This document shows positions 17,271 to 25,841 of a stretch of DNA of 64,000 nucleotides, in pieces (position 1 is the first letter of the stretch; the number at the start of each line of letters is the position of its first letter). A model generated the notes under the pieces. The model was given only the letters and a program-made list of their open reading frames with translations, did not search any database and was not told the origin of the DNA. The DNA comes from Saccharothrix sp. ALI-22-I (GTDB taxonomy: Bacteria > Actinomycetota > Actinomycetes > Mycobacteriales > Pseudonocardiaceae), in contig NZ_MTQP01000069.1 of the NCBI RefSeq assembly GCF_001984175.1, forward strand, positions 992,001 to 1,056,000, in the 5' to 3' direction. A program made the position numbers and the translations under genes.

Positions 17271-18377
17271 TCAGACACGGGCCCACTCCTGCCAGCGCTT
17301 GGTGACGACGTCGTCGTTCGCCACCCACCACTCGACATCGGCGTCGAATCCGGTCGCCAGGTTCTTCGACGAGCCCAGGAGGTTGGCCGAGACCTCCTCC
17401 GACAGCTTCTCGTAGGCCGCCGGCACGATCGGCGCCATCGGGTAGACCTCGGCGAAGTGGGCCTGCACCTCGGGGCGCAGCGAGAAGTCGATGAGCTGGT
17501 AGGCGGCGTCCAGGTTGTTCGTGCCCTTGGGGACGGCCCAGCCGTTGCTCTGCCTCCGGGCGCCCTGGAACTGGTAGGCCAGCGGCTGCCCCTGCTTGAT
17601 CAGGTCGTCGAGCCGACCGTGCCAGACGCTCGACGCGTCGACCTCGCGACGGCCCAGCAGCACGCCGGGCAGTGCTCCCGTGTCCCAGTACTTCTTGATC
17701 GAGCCCTTCACCTGGTCCAGCACCCGGAAGGCGCGGTCCAGGTCGAGCGGGTACAGCTTGTCCAGCGGCACGCCGTCGGCCAGCAGGGCGAACTCCAACT
17801 CCGGGATGTCGGCGTCCACGTGCTGGAGGGCACGGTTGCCGGACAGCGCCTTGGTGTCCCAGAACTCCGCCCAGGAGCCCGGCTTCCTGCCTCCGAACGC
17901 GTCGGTGCGGTACGCCATGACGCTGCCCCAGTAGTTCTTGCCGACCGCGTGGGTGGCGAGGAGGTTCTGGGCGATGCCCGCGTTCTTGGCGTTCTTGAGC
18001 CGGTCGTAGTCCAGCTGCTCGGTCGCCCCCGCCTTGGCGAACTTCACGAAGTCGATCATGGAGTTGTCGATCAGGTCGAACTGCGGGCGGCCCTGCTCGA
18101 TCTGGGCCAGCATCTGCGCGTAGTTGATGTTGATGACCTTGACCTCGATACCGGTCTCCTTCGAGAACGGCTCGTAGAGCGCCTTCTGGTTGGCGTCGCC
18201 GTAGGCGCCGCCGCTGTTGCGGACGACGATCGTCTTGGAGCTGCCGGCGGTTCCACTGCTGCCTGCCGAGCGGCTGGAGCCGGTGCCACACGCGGCCAGC
18301 GAGGACGCGGCAACACCTGCCGCGACGGCGCCGACACCGCGCAGGAACAATCGGCGGTCGATCCGTACGTCTTTCAC
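17271..18377 (-). CDS. Polyamine-type ABC substrate-binding lipoprotein (PotD-like)
   Basis: 368 residues starting at GTG 18377. The N-terminus has a twin-arginine motif (DRRLFLRGVGA) and a lipobox ending AAC, so it is a probable Tat lipoprotein. The mature part resembles SBP_bac_8/PotD proteins: TIVVRNSGGAYGDANQKALYEPFSKETGI, QGRPQFDLIDNS, and WAVPKGTNNLDAAYQLIDFSLRPEVQAHFAE near the C-terminus. Ligands of this family include putrescine, spermidine and other cationic amines. The ligand is probably the substrate of the surrounding amine catabolic enzymes. Confidence 0.88.
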   Translation of the reverse strand: MKDVRIDRRLFLRGVGAVAAGVAASSLAACGTGSSRSAGSSGTAGSSKTIVVRNSGGAYGDANQKALYEPFSKETGIEVKVININYAQMLAQIEQGRPQFDLIDNSMIDFVKFAKAGATEQLDYDRLKNAKNAGIAQNLLATHAVGKNYWGSVMAYRTDAFGGRKPGSWAEFWDTKALSGNRALQHVDADIPELEFALLADGVPLDKLYPLDLDRAFRVLDQVKGSIKKYWDTGALPGVLLGRREVDASSVWHGRLDDLIKQGQPLAYQFQGARRQSNGWAVPKGTNNLDAAYQLIDFSLRPEVQAHFAEVYPMAPIVPAAYEKLSEEVSANLLGSSKNLATGFDADVEWWVANDDVVTKRWQEWARV

Positions 18378-18448
18378 GGGAGCCTCCAGGGGGCCGGGGG
18401 AGGAAGCGGAGCGGGGAGACTGGCGGGAGGGGAGGTTCGGGGATCGGG

Positions 18449-19432
18449 CTAGCGGGGCGCCGCGATGGCGGCGAGATCGGTGCCGGGTACCACGGTCAGG
18501 CCGTGCATGCCGTAGAAGACACGTCCGGTGGCCGTTGCGCGGACCTCGTGTTCCCCGCCGTCGGCGGGGTCGGTGATGCGGCCGATGACCTGACCCTCGG
18601 TCACGTCGTCCCCAGGGGTGAACTCCGGGTACCAGAGGCCGGTGGCCTCGGCGGTGATGCCGCCGACCCAGACCCATTCGTCGGCGGGCGGCTGCTCGAC
18701 GTCCTCGCCGTTGAGGAAGTCGAGCAGCCTCAGCAGCGCGGCGACGAGGAGCTCGGCCGCCTGCGGGTCGCGCTCGCCGAGCTGACCGGTCTCGACGAGG
18801 ATGGCCGGGATACCGAGACGCGCCGCTGCGGCGTGGCTGTTGCCGCCGTCGGCGTTCAGGCCCAGGATCACGTCGTCGTAGCCGATGACGCGCGCCATGT
18901 CGGCGGTCTTCGTGTCCAGCTCCGGGTCGCCGGTGAGGCGGTAGCCGACGAAGTTGCGGAGGAACTCGTCGACGCGGCCGGAATGCAGGTCGATGTACGC
19001 GTCGGCGCCGTGGATCAGGTTCTCGAACAGCCAGGCCGCCAGCCGTTCGGTGGGGCTGCCCTCGGGGTCACCGGGGAAGACGCGGTTGATGTTGACCCCG
19101 TCGAGCGGGGACGTGCCGAGCCGTCCGTCGTAAACGGCGGGAGGGTTGGCGACCAGGCAGAGGAGCACCTGCCCTCGCACCTGGTCGGGGTCGAGTCGGG
19201 CCGCGAGTCGGTGGGCCGCGTCGATTCCGGTGAACTCGCCGCCGTGCACGCCGGCGGTGATCACCACACGGGGGCCCGGACGGCTGCCGTTGATCAGGGC
19301 CAACGGGATGTCGACGGTGAGCGTGCCGAGGTCGGCGCGCACACTGCCGCGCACCTTGGTCCCCGGTCCGGCGCCCAGCGCGCCGACGATGAGGGTCGTC
19401 GCCCCGCTGTTGGTGATCGCTGTGTTGGTCAT
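18449..19432 (-). CDS. Second AstE/AspA-family zinc deacylase
   Basis: 327 residues. The zinc motif GVHGGEFTGIDAAH is near residue 62, the third ligand motif is YIDLHSGRVDEF, and the catalytic Glu lies in ILVETGQLGERD. The NINRVFPGDPEGSPTERLA stretch is shared with the paralogue at 11996-12949. Having two deacylases of this family in one operon suggests either two acyl groups on one substrate or two related substrates. It lies 7 bp downstream of the sarcosine-oxidase-like gene and 71 bp upstream of the PotD-like gene. Confidence 0.85.
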   Translation of the reverse strand: MTNTAITNSGATTLIVGALGAGPGTKVRGSVRADLGTLTVDIPLALINGSRPGPRVVITAGVHGGEFTGIDAAHRLAARLDPDQVRGQVLLCLVANPPAVYDGRLGTSPLDGVNINRVFPGDPEGSPTERLAAWLFENLIHGADAYIDLHSGRVDEFLRNFVGYRLTGDPELDTKTADMARVIGYDDVILGLNADGGNSHAAAARLGIPAILVETGQLGERDPQAAELLVAALLRLLDFLNGEDVEQPPADEWVWVGGITAEATGLWYPEFTPGDDVTEGQVIGRITDPADGGEHEVRATATGRVFYGMHGLTVVPGTDLAAIAAPR

Positions 19433-19439
19433 CGCTGCG

Positions 19440-20573
19440 TCACGCCTCCGTGCGGTTCGAGGTGGAGATGAAGTCGATGGGCTGGGCCGACGCGCCGTCG
19501 AGCGCGAGGTCCGCGGCGATGTCGCCGAAGGCGGGCGAGAGCTTGAAGCCGTGACCGGAGAACCCGGCCAGCAGAACCACGTTCTCGTTGCCCGGCAGCG
19601 GACCCACCAACGGACGGCTGCTCTCGGTGTAGCCCTCCATGAAGACCGACAGTCGGATGGGGTCCCGGTGCAGGTCCGGCATGTACCGCCCGATCAGCTC
19701 GCCGAAGATTTCCAACTCTTCCGGCTCCACCGTGCGGTCGAGCCGGTTCGGGTCGTCCACCGGGCGGTGCAGGGCGCGGGACAGGCCGAGCTTGACCGAG
19801 ACGCCGTCCGGGGACGGCAGGCCGTAGCAGTGCGTCGGCGCGGTGCGGATGAACGCCGGACGCTCCTCGCCGAACCACGCGCCGGTGGTGGGCACGTACC
19901 AGGCGCTGATCAGCCGGCGGACTTCCACCTCCCAGGGCAGGTCGGGCAGCAGGTCGTTGACCCACGGGCCGACCGTCACCACGACAGCGTCGAAGTGCTC
20001 GCTGCCTTCATCGGTGCGGACCGCCACACCGTCGCCCTCCGGTGTGATCTCGCGGACCGGCGTGTAGCGGTGGATACGAGCGCCCAGTTCCTCCGCACGG
20101 CGCGCGGCGGTCTGGATGGTCAACTCCGGCCGGATGAAGCCCGCGCGCTGGTCCAGCACGGCGACGTCGCCGTCCTCGATCCGGTACTGCGGGAAGCGCT
20201 TCGCGAGCAGGTCGGCGTCGAGGACCTCGTGGTCCAGGCCGTGCTCGGCGATGGACTCCAGGACGGTGGCCATCTGGTGGTGCCCGGTCGGCCCCATGAG
20301 CAGGCAGCCGGTGAGGCGGCGCAGTTCCCGCCCGGTCTCCCGCTGCAACTCCTCCCACAGGGCGTCGGCGTGCTTGAGCAGCGGCACGTAGCGGGAGTCC
20401 TCGAAGTGGGCGCTGCGGAAGATCCGCGTCTCGCCACCCGCGGCGCTCCGGTCGTGACCGGGGGCGAACCGGTCGTACCCGACCACCTCGGCGCCACGGG
20501 CCGCCAACCGCCAGGCGGCCTGGCTGCCCATCGTTCCGACGCCGACGACGGCGACACGCTTCCTGGCAGACAC
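19440..20573 (-). CDS. FAD-dependent sarcosine oxidase-like (MSOX/SolA family) oxidoreductase
   Basis: 377 residues from GTG 20573, which has a GGAAG ribosome-binding site; an in-frame ATG at 20642 lies close to the operators and gives a basic, non-homologous extension. The FAD motif VAVVGVGTMGSQAAWRLAARG starts at residue 7. GGETRIFRSAHFEDSRYVPLL is a diagnostic MSOX/MTOX block, and the C-terminus has LLAGFSGHGFKLSPAFGDIAADLAL. These enzymes oxidise N-methyl or other secondary amines with oxygen. Their conserved Cys that covalently binds FAD is usually in a KLG(x)HHG-Cys-like context; I could not confirm it here. First gene of the catabolic operon. Confidence 0.85.
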   Translation of the reverse strand: MSARKRVAVVGVGTMGSQAAWRLAARGAEVVGYDRFAPGHDRSAAGGETRIFRSAHFEDSRYVPLLKHADALWEELQRETGRELRRLTGCLLMGPTGHHQMATVLESIAEHGLDHEVLDADLLAKRFPQYRIEDGDVAVLDQRAGFIRPELTIQTAARRAEELGARIHRYTPVREITPEGDGVAVRTDEGSEHFDAVVVTVGPWVNDLLPDLPWEVEVRRLISAWYVPTTGAWFGEERPAFIRTAPTHCYGLPSPDGVSVKLGLSRALHRPVDDPNRLDRTVEPEELEIFGELIGRYMPDLHRDPIRLSVFMEGYTESSRPLVGPLPGNENVVLLAGFSGHGFKLSPAFGDIAADLALDGASAQPIDFISTSNRTEA

Positions 20574-20652
20574 GGGGGCTTCCTTTCGGCCTATCGGACC
20601 GCGAAGCTGATGCGGCCGGATGGGGGGCTCAGGCGAATCCACTCACATCAGC

Positions 20653-20669
20653 GTGCCGGAATGTGGCAC
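20653..20669. promoter_or_regulatory. Operator candidate 1 (GTGCCGGAATGTGGCAC)
   Basis: A 17-bp imperfect palindrome in the IclR/catabolic operon divergent region. Together with 20673-20689 it fits a consensus GTGCyrGAATsTGGCAC. The two centres are exactly 20 bp apart, about two helical turns, as expected for cooperative binding on one DNA face. Confidence 0.65.
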
Positions 20670-20672
20670 GGC

Positions 20673-20689
20673 GTGCTAGAATCTGGCAC
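20673..20689. promoter_or_regulatory. Operator candidate 2 (GTGCTAGAATCTGGCAC)
   Basis: Second copy of the 17-bp palindrome; its centre TAGAAT could also serve as a -10 element for the IclR gene. It is the better of the two copies and is nearly repeated at 34173-34189. Confidence 0.65.
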
Positions 20690-20764
20690 GAAGAATGGCA
20701 GTTACTCCGAAGGGAGTCAAGAGGTGTCCGGCAGGACTTCACTGCTTTAACAGGGGGATAACGC

Positions 20765-21517
20765 ATGGAGATGAAGAGCGTGACCAGGTCGCTGCGCATC
20801 CTGGAGGCGGTCGCGCAGCACCAGCCGGTCACAGTGGGGGAACTGACGAAGATCTTCGGGCTGCCCAAGTCGACGGTGCAGCGCACCCTCGTCACCCTCA
20901 GCGAGGCGGGTTGGCTGCGCGCCAACCGCAAGGACACGACGCGCTGGGAGATCGGCGCGCGGGTGCTCGCCGTGCGCCCTGCGGCCTTGCAGGGATCGAG
21001 TCTGTTCGCGGCGGCGCGCGAACCCATGATCCGCTTGCGCGACAATGTGAACGAGACGATCCACCTGTCCGTTCCGGACGCCCTCGACTGCATGGTCGTG
21101 GTCGACCGCGTCGACTCCTCGCACGCGGTGCGCACCTTCCACGAGATCGGCGACACCTCGCCGATGCACGCGACGGCGGTAGGGCACGCGATACTGGCCA
21201 ACGTGGAGCAGTCCGATGTGGAGGAGCTGCTGGCCCGCTCACTGGAGCGCTACAGCGACGCCACCATCACCGATCCGCAGGAGCTGAGGGGCGAGCTGGA
21301 CCACGTACGCGCCGACGGCTACGCGGTCAACCGCAACCAGTACCGGCCCGACGTGTGCGCCATCGCCTCGGCGATCCTCGACGAGGACGGCACGCCGCTG
21401 GCCGCCGTGGCGATATCCATGCCGAGCTCCCGCTACGACGACGCCCGGCTGCCCGAGTGGGGTCGGCTCGTCGCCGAGGCGGCGGCGGAGATCTCCGCAC
21501 GCCGCCTCGGCTCGTAG
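20765..21517 (+). CDS. IclR-family transcriptional regulator
   Basis: 250 residues. An N-terminal winged helix-turn-helix (VTRSLRILEAVAQHQPVTVGELTKIFGLPKSTVQRTLVTLSEAGWL, about residues 5-50) is followed by the IclR effector domain, with HATAVGHAILANVEQ near residue 138 and YAVNRNQYRPDVCAIASAILDEDGTPLAAVAISMP near the end. It is transcribed divergently from the 12-gene amine catabolic operon. The tandem 17-bp palindromes lie between the two, so it most likely controls that operon and itself. A GGGGG-containing ribosome-binding site precedes the ATG. Convergent with the aldehyde dehydrogenase gene 23 bp further on. Confidence 0.92.
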   Translation: MEMKSVTRSLRILEAVAQHQPVTVGELTKIFGLPKSTVQRTLVTLSEAGWLRANRKDTTRWEIGARVLAVRPAALQGSSLFAAAREPMIRLRDNVNETIHLSVPDALDCMVVVDRVDSSHAVRTFHEIGDTSPMHATAVGHAILANVEQSDVEELLARSLERYSDATITDPQELRGELDHVRADGYAVNRNQYRPDVCAIASAILDEDGTPLAAVAISMPSSRYDDARLPEWGRLVAEAAAEISARRLGS

Positions 21518-21540
21518 CCCACGGATGTCGCGGTGTCGGC

Positions 21541-22977
21541 CTACACCGGCACCGCGATGTACTTGTACTCCAGGAACTCCTCGATCCCGACCCGGCCGCC
21601 TTCCCGGCCCAGGCCGGACTGCTTCACGCCGCCGAACGGGGCGGCGGGGTTGGACACCAGTCCGGTGTTGAGGCCCACCATGCCCACCTCCAGCCGCTCG
21701 CTGACCCTCAGTGCGCGGTCCAGCGACCCGGTGAAGACGTAGCCGACCAGGCCCCACGGGGTGTCGTTGGCCCGGCGCACCACCTCGTCCTCGTCGTCGA
21801 AGGTGAGGATCGCGGCCACCGGGCCGAAGATCTCGGTCGACATGAGCCTGCTGTCGGGGTCCACGCCGGTCAGCACGGTCGGCGGGTAGAAGTGGCCGGG
21901 GCCGTCCGGGGTGGTTCCGCCGACGAGCACCTCGGCACCCCGTCGCACGGCATCGGTCACGAGTTCCTGGACCTTGGCGCGGCCCGCCTCGTCGATCAGC
22001 GGCCCGACGTCGACTCCCGGTCGGGCGCCGGGCCCGACGACGAGGGCGCCCATGCGTTCGGCGAGTCGTTGCGCGAACCGGTCGGCGACGGCGCGGTGGA
22101 CGAAGAACCGGTTGGCGGCGGTGCAGGCCTCGCCCATGTTGCGCATCTTCGCGGTCATCGCGCCGTCCACGGCGGTGTCGAGGTCTGCGTCGTCGAAGAC
22201 GATGAACGGGGCATTGCCGCCCAGCTCCATCGACGTGCGCACGACGGTGTCCGCGCTCTGTGCCAGCAGCAGTCGGCCGACCTGCGTGGAGCCGGTGAAG
22301 GACAGCTTGCGGATACGCCCGCCGCGCAGCATCGGTTCGACCACGTCACCGGGCTTCGACGTGGTGACGACGTTGAGCACGCCGTCGGGCAACCCCGCCT
22401 CCTGCATGATCGCGGCCAGCGCGAGGCTGGACAGCGGGGTCTGCGGCGCGGGCTTGAGCACCATCGTGCAGCCCGCCGCGACGGCCGGGCCGATCTTGCG
22501 GGTGCCCATCGCCAACGGGAAGTTCCACGGCGTGATCAGCAGGCACGGCCCGACGGGCCGCCGCATCAGCAGCATCCGGTTGCGGCCGTCCGGCAGCACG
22601 CCGTACCCGCCCTCGACACGCACGGCCTCCTCGGAGAACCAGCGGAAGAACTCGGCCGCGTACGCGACCTCTCCCCTGGCCTCGGCCAGGGGCTTGCCCA
22701 TCTCGGACGTCATCAGCGCGGCGAGTTCGTCGGTGCGGGAGACGATGATCTCGTACGCGCGGCGCAGGATCTCGCTGCGCACCCTGGGCGCGGTGGCCGC
22801 CCACTCCTCCTGCACGCGCACGGCCGCGTCCTCCGCGAGGAGCGCGTCCTTGGGACCCGCGTCGGCGACGTGGCAGATCACCTCGCCGGTCGCCGGGTCG
22901 TGCACGGGCATGGTGGCGCGGTCGGCCGCGTCCAGCCAGGTGCCGTCGATGAACAACTGCCTCGGTGTGTCGATCAC
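21541..22977 (-). CDS. gabD: Succinate-semialdehyde dehydrogenase-like aldehyde dehydrogenase
   Basis: 478 residues. The cofactor motif FTGSTQVGRLLLAQSADT, catalytic Glu in MELGGNAPFIVF and catalytic Cys in MGEACTAANRFFVH are present. The TPWNFPLAMGTRKIGPAVAAGCTMVLKPA and PFGGVKQSGLGREGG blocks are those of GabD-type enzymes. The gene overlaps the upstream FAD/Fe-S protein by 4 nt and shares an operon with a GABA aminotransferase-like gene. The natural assignment is oxidation of succinate semialdehyde to succinate. The gene name is by family resemblance. Confidence 0.85.
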   Translation of the reverse strand: MIDTPRQLFIDGTWLDAADRATMPVHDPATGEVICHVADAGPKDALLAEDAAVRVQEEWAATAPRVRSEILRRAYEIIVSRTDELAALMTSEMGKPLAEARGEVAYAAEFFRWFSEEAVRVEGGYGVLPDGRNRMLLMRRPVGPCLLITPWNFPLAMGTRKIGPAVAAGCTMVLKPAPQTPLSSLALAAIMQEAGLPDGVLNVVTTSKPGDVVEPMLRGGRIRKLSFTGSTQVGRLLLAQSADTVVRTSMELGGNAPFIVFDDADLDTAVDGAMTAKMRNMGEACTAANRFFVHRAVADRFAQRLAERMGALVVGPGARPGVDVGPLIDEAGRAKVQELVTDAVRRGAEVLVGGTTPDGPGHFYPPTVLTGVDPDSRLMSTEIFGPVAAILTFDDEDEVVRRANDTPWGLVGYVFTGSLDRALRVSERLEVGMVGLNTGLVSNPAAPFGGVKQSGLGREGGRVGIEEFLEYKYIAVPV

Positions 22978-25841
22978 GGTGTTCCTCCTGGTCGGGCGGC
23001 CTGGTCGAGCAGTTCGGCCAAGTGCACCGCGCGGATGTCCCGGCCTTGGGTGAGGTGGTCGATCTGGGTGGCGCAGCTGAAGCCGTCCGCCACGACGACC
23101 CCGTCGTCGGGCTGTTCGTCGAGACGGGGGCGCAGCGAGAGGTCGGCGACGGCCATGGACGTCTCGTAGTGCTGTTCTTCGAAGCCGAAGTTCCCGGCCA
23201 GACCGCAGCAGCCCTCGGCGTCGGTCACCTTCCGCACGCCGAGCTTGCGTAGTAGGTCACCCGGCCGACGGCTGCCGAATGTGGCGTACTCGTGGCAGTG
23301 CGTCTGCAACAGCACGGAGTCGGGCAGCTCTGGCGGACTCCACCCCGGCGCGGCCAGTTCGGTCAGCGCACCGGTCAGGGTGTGCACCCGTGCGGCGACG
23401 CGGCGGGCGGCGTCCGTGCCGAGCAGTTCGGGTACGTCACGCTTCAGCGCGGCGGCGCAGCTCGGCTCCGCCACAACGATCGGCAGGTCGCGATCCGACG
23501 CGCCGTCGAGTGCGGCCACCGTGCGGGCCATGACCCGGCGTGCCACGGAGAGCTGGCCGGTGCTCACCCAGGTGAGACCGCAGCACAGCCCGTCGCGCGC
23601 CGTGCTCGGAATCCCCGCGTCGCCGAGCACTCTGGCGGTGGCCCCGGCGACCTCGGGGCGGAACGCCCGCGTGAAGCTGTCGACGAACAGCAGCGCCGTC
23701 GGCTCGGTAGTCGGCGGCACGTCGCGGAGCGCGGACCGCAGCGCGCGCCGCGAGGCGAAGGCGGGTATCGCGCGGTGGGTTGTGACGCCGCCGAGGCGGG
23801 CCGCCAGCGTTCCCAACGGTCCGCGCAGCAGCGCGTTGACCGGTCGGGCGACGTAACGGGCCAGGGCGGAGGTGAAGGGCAGCCAGCCCAGCGAGTAGTG
23901 CGAGCGGGGCCTGATCCGGCCCCGGTAGTGCTGGTGCAGGAACTCCGCCTTGTACGTGGCCATGTCGACGCCGACCGGGCAGTCGGTGGAGCAGGCCTTG
24001 CAGGACAGGCACAGGTCGAGGGCGTCACGGACCTCCGTCGAACGCCAGCCGTCCTGGACGGTCTCCCCGCGCAGCATCTCCTGCAACAGACGCGCCCGGC
24101 CCCTGGTGGAGTGGTTCTCGTCGCCGGTGGCCCGGTAACTGGGGCACATCACACCGCCCGTGTCGCTGCGACAGCGACCGACGCCGACACAGCGCCGGGC
24201 CGCACCCGCGAACCCGTCGTCGTCGTGCGGGAACGTGAAGAGCGTGGGGCGGCCGTCCGGTGCGACGGGGTTGTGCAGCATCAGGTCGGCGTCGAGTGCG
24301 GCGGGCGCGACGATGACGCCGGGGTTGAGCAGCCCGTCCGGGTCGAAGAGCCGCTTGAAGGCGGCGAAGGCCTGGATCATGCGCGGGCTGTACATGACGT
24401 CCAGCAGTTCGCCGCGGGCACGCCCGTCGCCGTGCTCGCCCGACAGCGTGCCGCCGTGCCGGACGACCAACTCGGCCGCTTGCTTCAGGAAACGGCGGGC
24501 GGCGGCCCGGCCGGGGTCCGTGCCGAGGTCGAAGTCGATGCGCACGTGCACGCAGCCGGCGCCGAAGTGCCCGTACAGCACACCGGTCAGGCCGTGCTCG
24601 TCCAGCAGCGCCCGGAACTCGCGCAGGTAGCCCGCCAGGTTCTCCGGCGCGACCGCCGCGTCCTCCCAGCCCGGCCACGACTCGCCACCGTCCACCAGGC
24701 GTGCGGCCAGGCCGGCGCCGTCCTCGCGGACCCGCCACAGCGAACGCCGTTGCGCGGCGCTGTCCACCAGCCTGCCGTCGACCACGCGCCCGCGGACCTT
24801 GAGGACGTCCAGCAGCTCGGCGGCCCGGACGGTCACGTCCGTTTCGTCGTCACCGTCGAGTTCGACGTACAGCCAGGCCCGCCCGTCGGGCAGCCCGGTG
24901 ACCGAGTCCGGGCCGCGTCGGGCGCGCATGGTGGCGACGATGGCCTCGTCCATGCCTTCCACGGCGGTGGGCGACCAACGCAGGATCTCGGGGACGTCCT
25001 CGGCCGCGTCCACGAGGTTGTCGTAGCCCAGTGCCAGCAAGGCCGACGCTGGAGCCGTGGCGACCAGGCGGACGGTCGCGGCGACCACGACGGCGCACGT
25101 GCCCTCCGTGCCGACCAGGGCCCGCGCCATGTCGAAGCCGCGTTCGGGTAGCAGGTGGTGGAGTTGGTAGCCGGAGACCTGGCGCGGGATGCGACCGAGT
25201 TCGGTGCGGATCAGCGCCAGGTTGTCCACGATCAGTTTCCGCGCGCCCTCGGTCAGCCGCGCCACCGCTTCGGTGTCGGTCGGGTCGGCGGCGTGCAGTC
25301 CGGTGTGGTCGGCGATCGCCAGGACGCCGTCCGCGGTGACGATCTCCAGGGACTCGACGTGCGCGCTGGTCCGCCCGTGCCGGACGGAACGGTTGCCGCA
25401 CGCGTCGTTGCCGATCATCCCGCCGAGCGTGCAGCGGCTGTGCGACGACGGGTCGGGGCCGAACGTGAGCCCGTGCCGTGACGCGGCCGTGCGCAGGTCG
25501 TCCAGCACCACCCCGGCCTCGACCCGAGCGGTGCCCGCCTCCGAGTCGATCGACAGGACCCGGTTCAGGTGGCGGGAGAAGTCCAGGACCACGCCCGGCC
25601 CGATGGCGTTGCCCGCCATGCTGGTGCCGCCGCCCCGCGCGGTCACCGGCACGCCCAGCTCCCGGCACGCCAGGACCACGGCGCGCACCTCGTCCACCGA
25701 GCGCGGGAACGCCACGGCCAGCGGCGGGACCCGGTAGTTGGAGGCGTCGTAGGCGTACGGCGCGGTGCCGCCCGCGCCGGTCTCCAGCCGCATACCGGGA
25801 GCGGATCGGGCGAGCAGACGCGCCAGGGCGTCCGCCGTCAT
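22974..25841 (-). CDS. FAD-linked oxidase/Fe-S fusion (D-2-hydroxyglutarate dehydrogenase-like, YdiJ type)
   Basis: 955 residues. The N-terminal FAD_binding_4 domain shows VTARGGGTSMAGNAIGPGVVLDFSRHLNRVL and FGPDPSSHSRCTLGGMIGNDACGNRS. The FAD-oxidase C-terminal domain contains GHFGAGCVHVRIDF and TLSGEHGDGRARGELL. Cysteine clusters follow, CVGVGRC near 550 and CLSCKACSTDCPVG near 610. Two CCG-type repeats close the protein (LCCGLTW near 750, CCGLAGNFG near 880). This matches the large membrane-associated D-2-hydroxyglutarate/D-lactate-type dehydrogenases. In a GABA operon it may oxidise a 2- or 4-hydroxy acid formed from succinate semialdehyde. ATGA overlaps join it to its neighbours. Confidence 0.88.
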   Translation of the reverse strand: MTADALARLLARSAPGMRLETGAGGTAPYAYDASNYRVPPLAVAFPRSVDEVRAVVLACRELGVPVTARGGGTSMAGNAIGPGVVLDFSRHLNRVLSIDSEAGTARVEAGVVLDDLRTAASRHGLTFGPDPSSHSRCTLGGMIGNDACGNRSVRHGRTSAHVESLEIVTADGVLAIADHTGLHAADPTDTEAVARLTEGARKLIVDNLALIRTELGRIPRQVSGYQLHHLLPERGFDMARALVGTEGTCAVVVAATVRLVATAPASALLALGYDNLVDAAEDVPEILRWSPTAVEGMDEAIVATMRARRGPDSVTGLPDGRAWLYVELDGDDETDVTVRAAELLDVLKVRGRVVDGRLVDSAAQRRSLWRVREDGAGLAARLVDGGESWPGWEDAAVAPENLAGYLREFRALLDEHGLTGVLYGHFGAGCVHVRIDFDLGTDPGRAAARRFLKQAAELVVRHGGTLSGEHGDGRARGELLDVMYSPRMIQAFAAFKRLFDPDGLLNPGVIVAPAALDADLMLHNPVAPDGRPTLFTFPHDDDGFAGAARRCVGVGRCRSDTGGVMCPSYRATGDENHSTRGRARLLQEMLRGETVQDGWRSTEVRDALDLCLSCKACSTDCPVGVDMATYKAEFLHQHYRGRIRPRSHYSLGWLPFTSALARYVARPVNALLRGPLGTLAARLGGVTTHRAIPAFASRRALRSALRDVPPTTEPTALLFVDSFTRAFRPEVAGATARVLGDAGIPSTARDGLCCGLTWVSTGQLSVARRVMARTVAALDGASDRDLPIVVAEPSCAAALKRDVPELLGTDAARRVAARVHTLTGALTELAAPGWSPPELPDSVLLQTHCHEYATFGSRRPGDLLRKLGVRKVTDAEGCCGLAGNFGFEEQHYETSMAVADLSLRPRLDEQPDDGVVVADGFSCATQIDHLTQGRDIRAVHLAELLDQAARPGGTP

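Noticed and set aside
20573-20642. ATG 20642 as start of the sarcosine oxidase-like gene
   Set aside because: The extra 23 residues are Pro/Arg-rich, while GTG 20573 has a good ribosome-binding site seven residues before the FAD motif.
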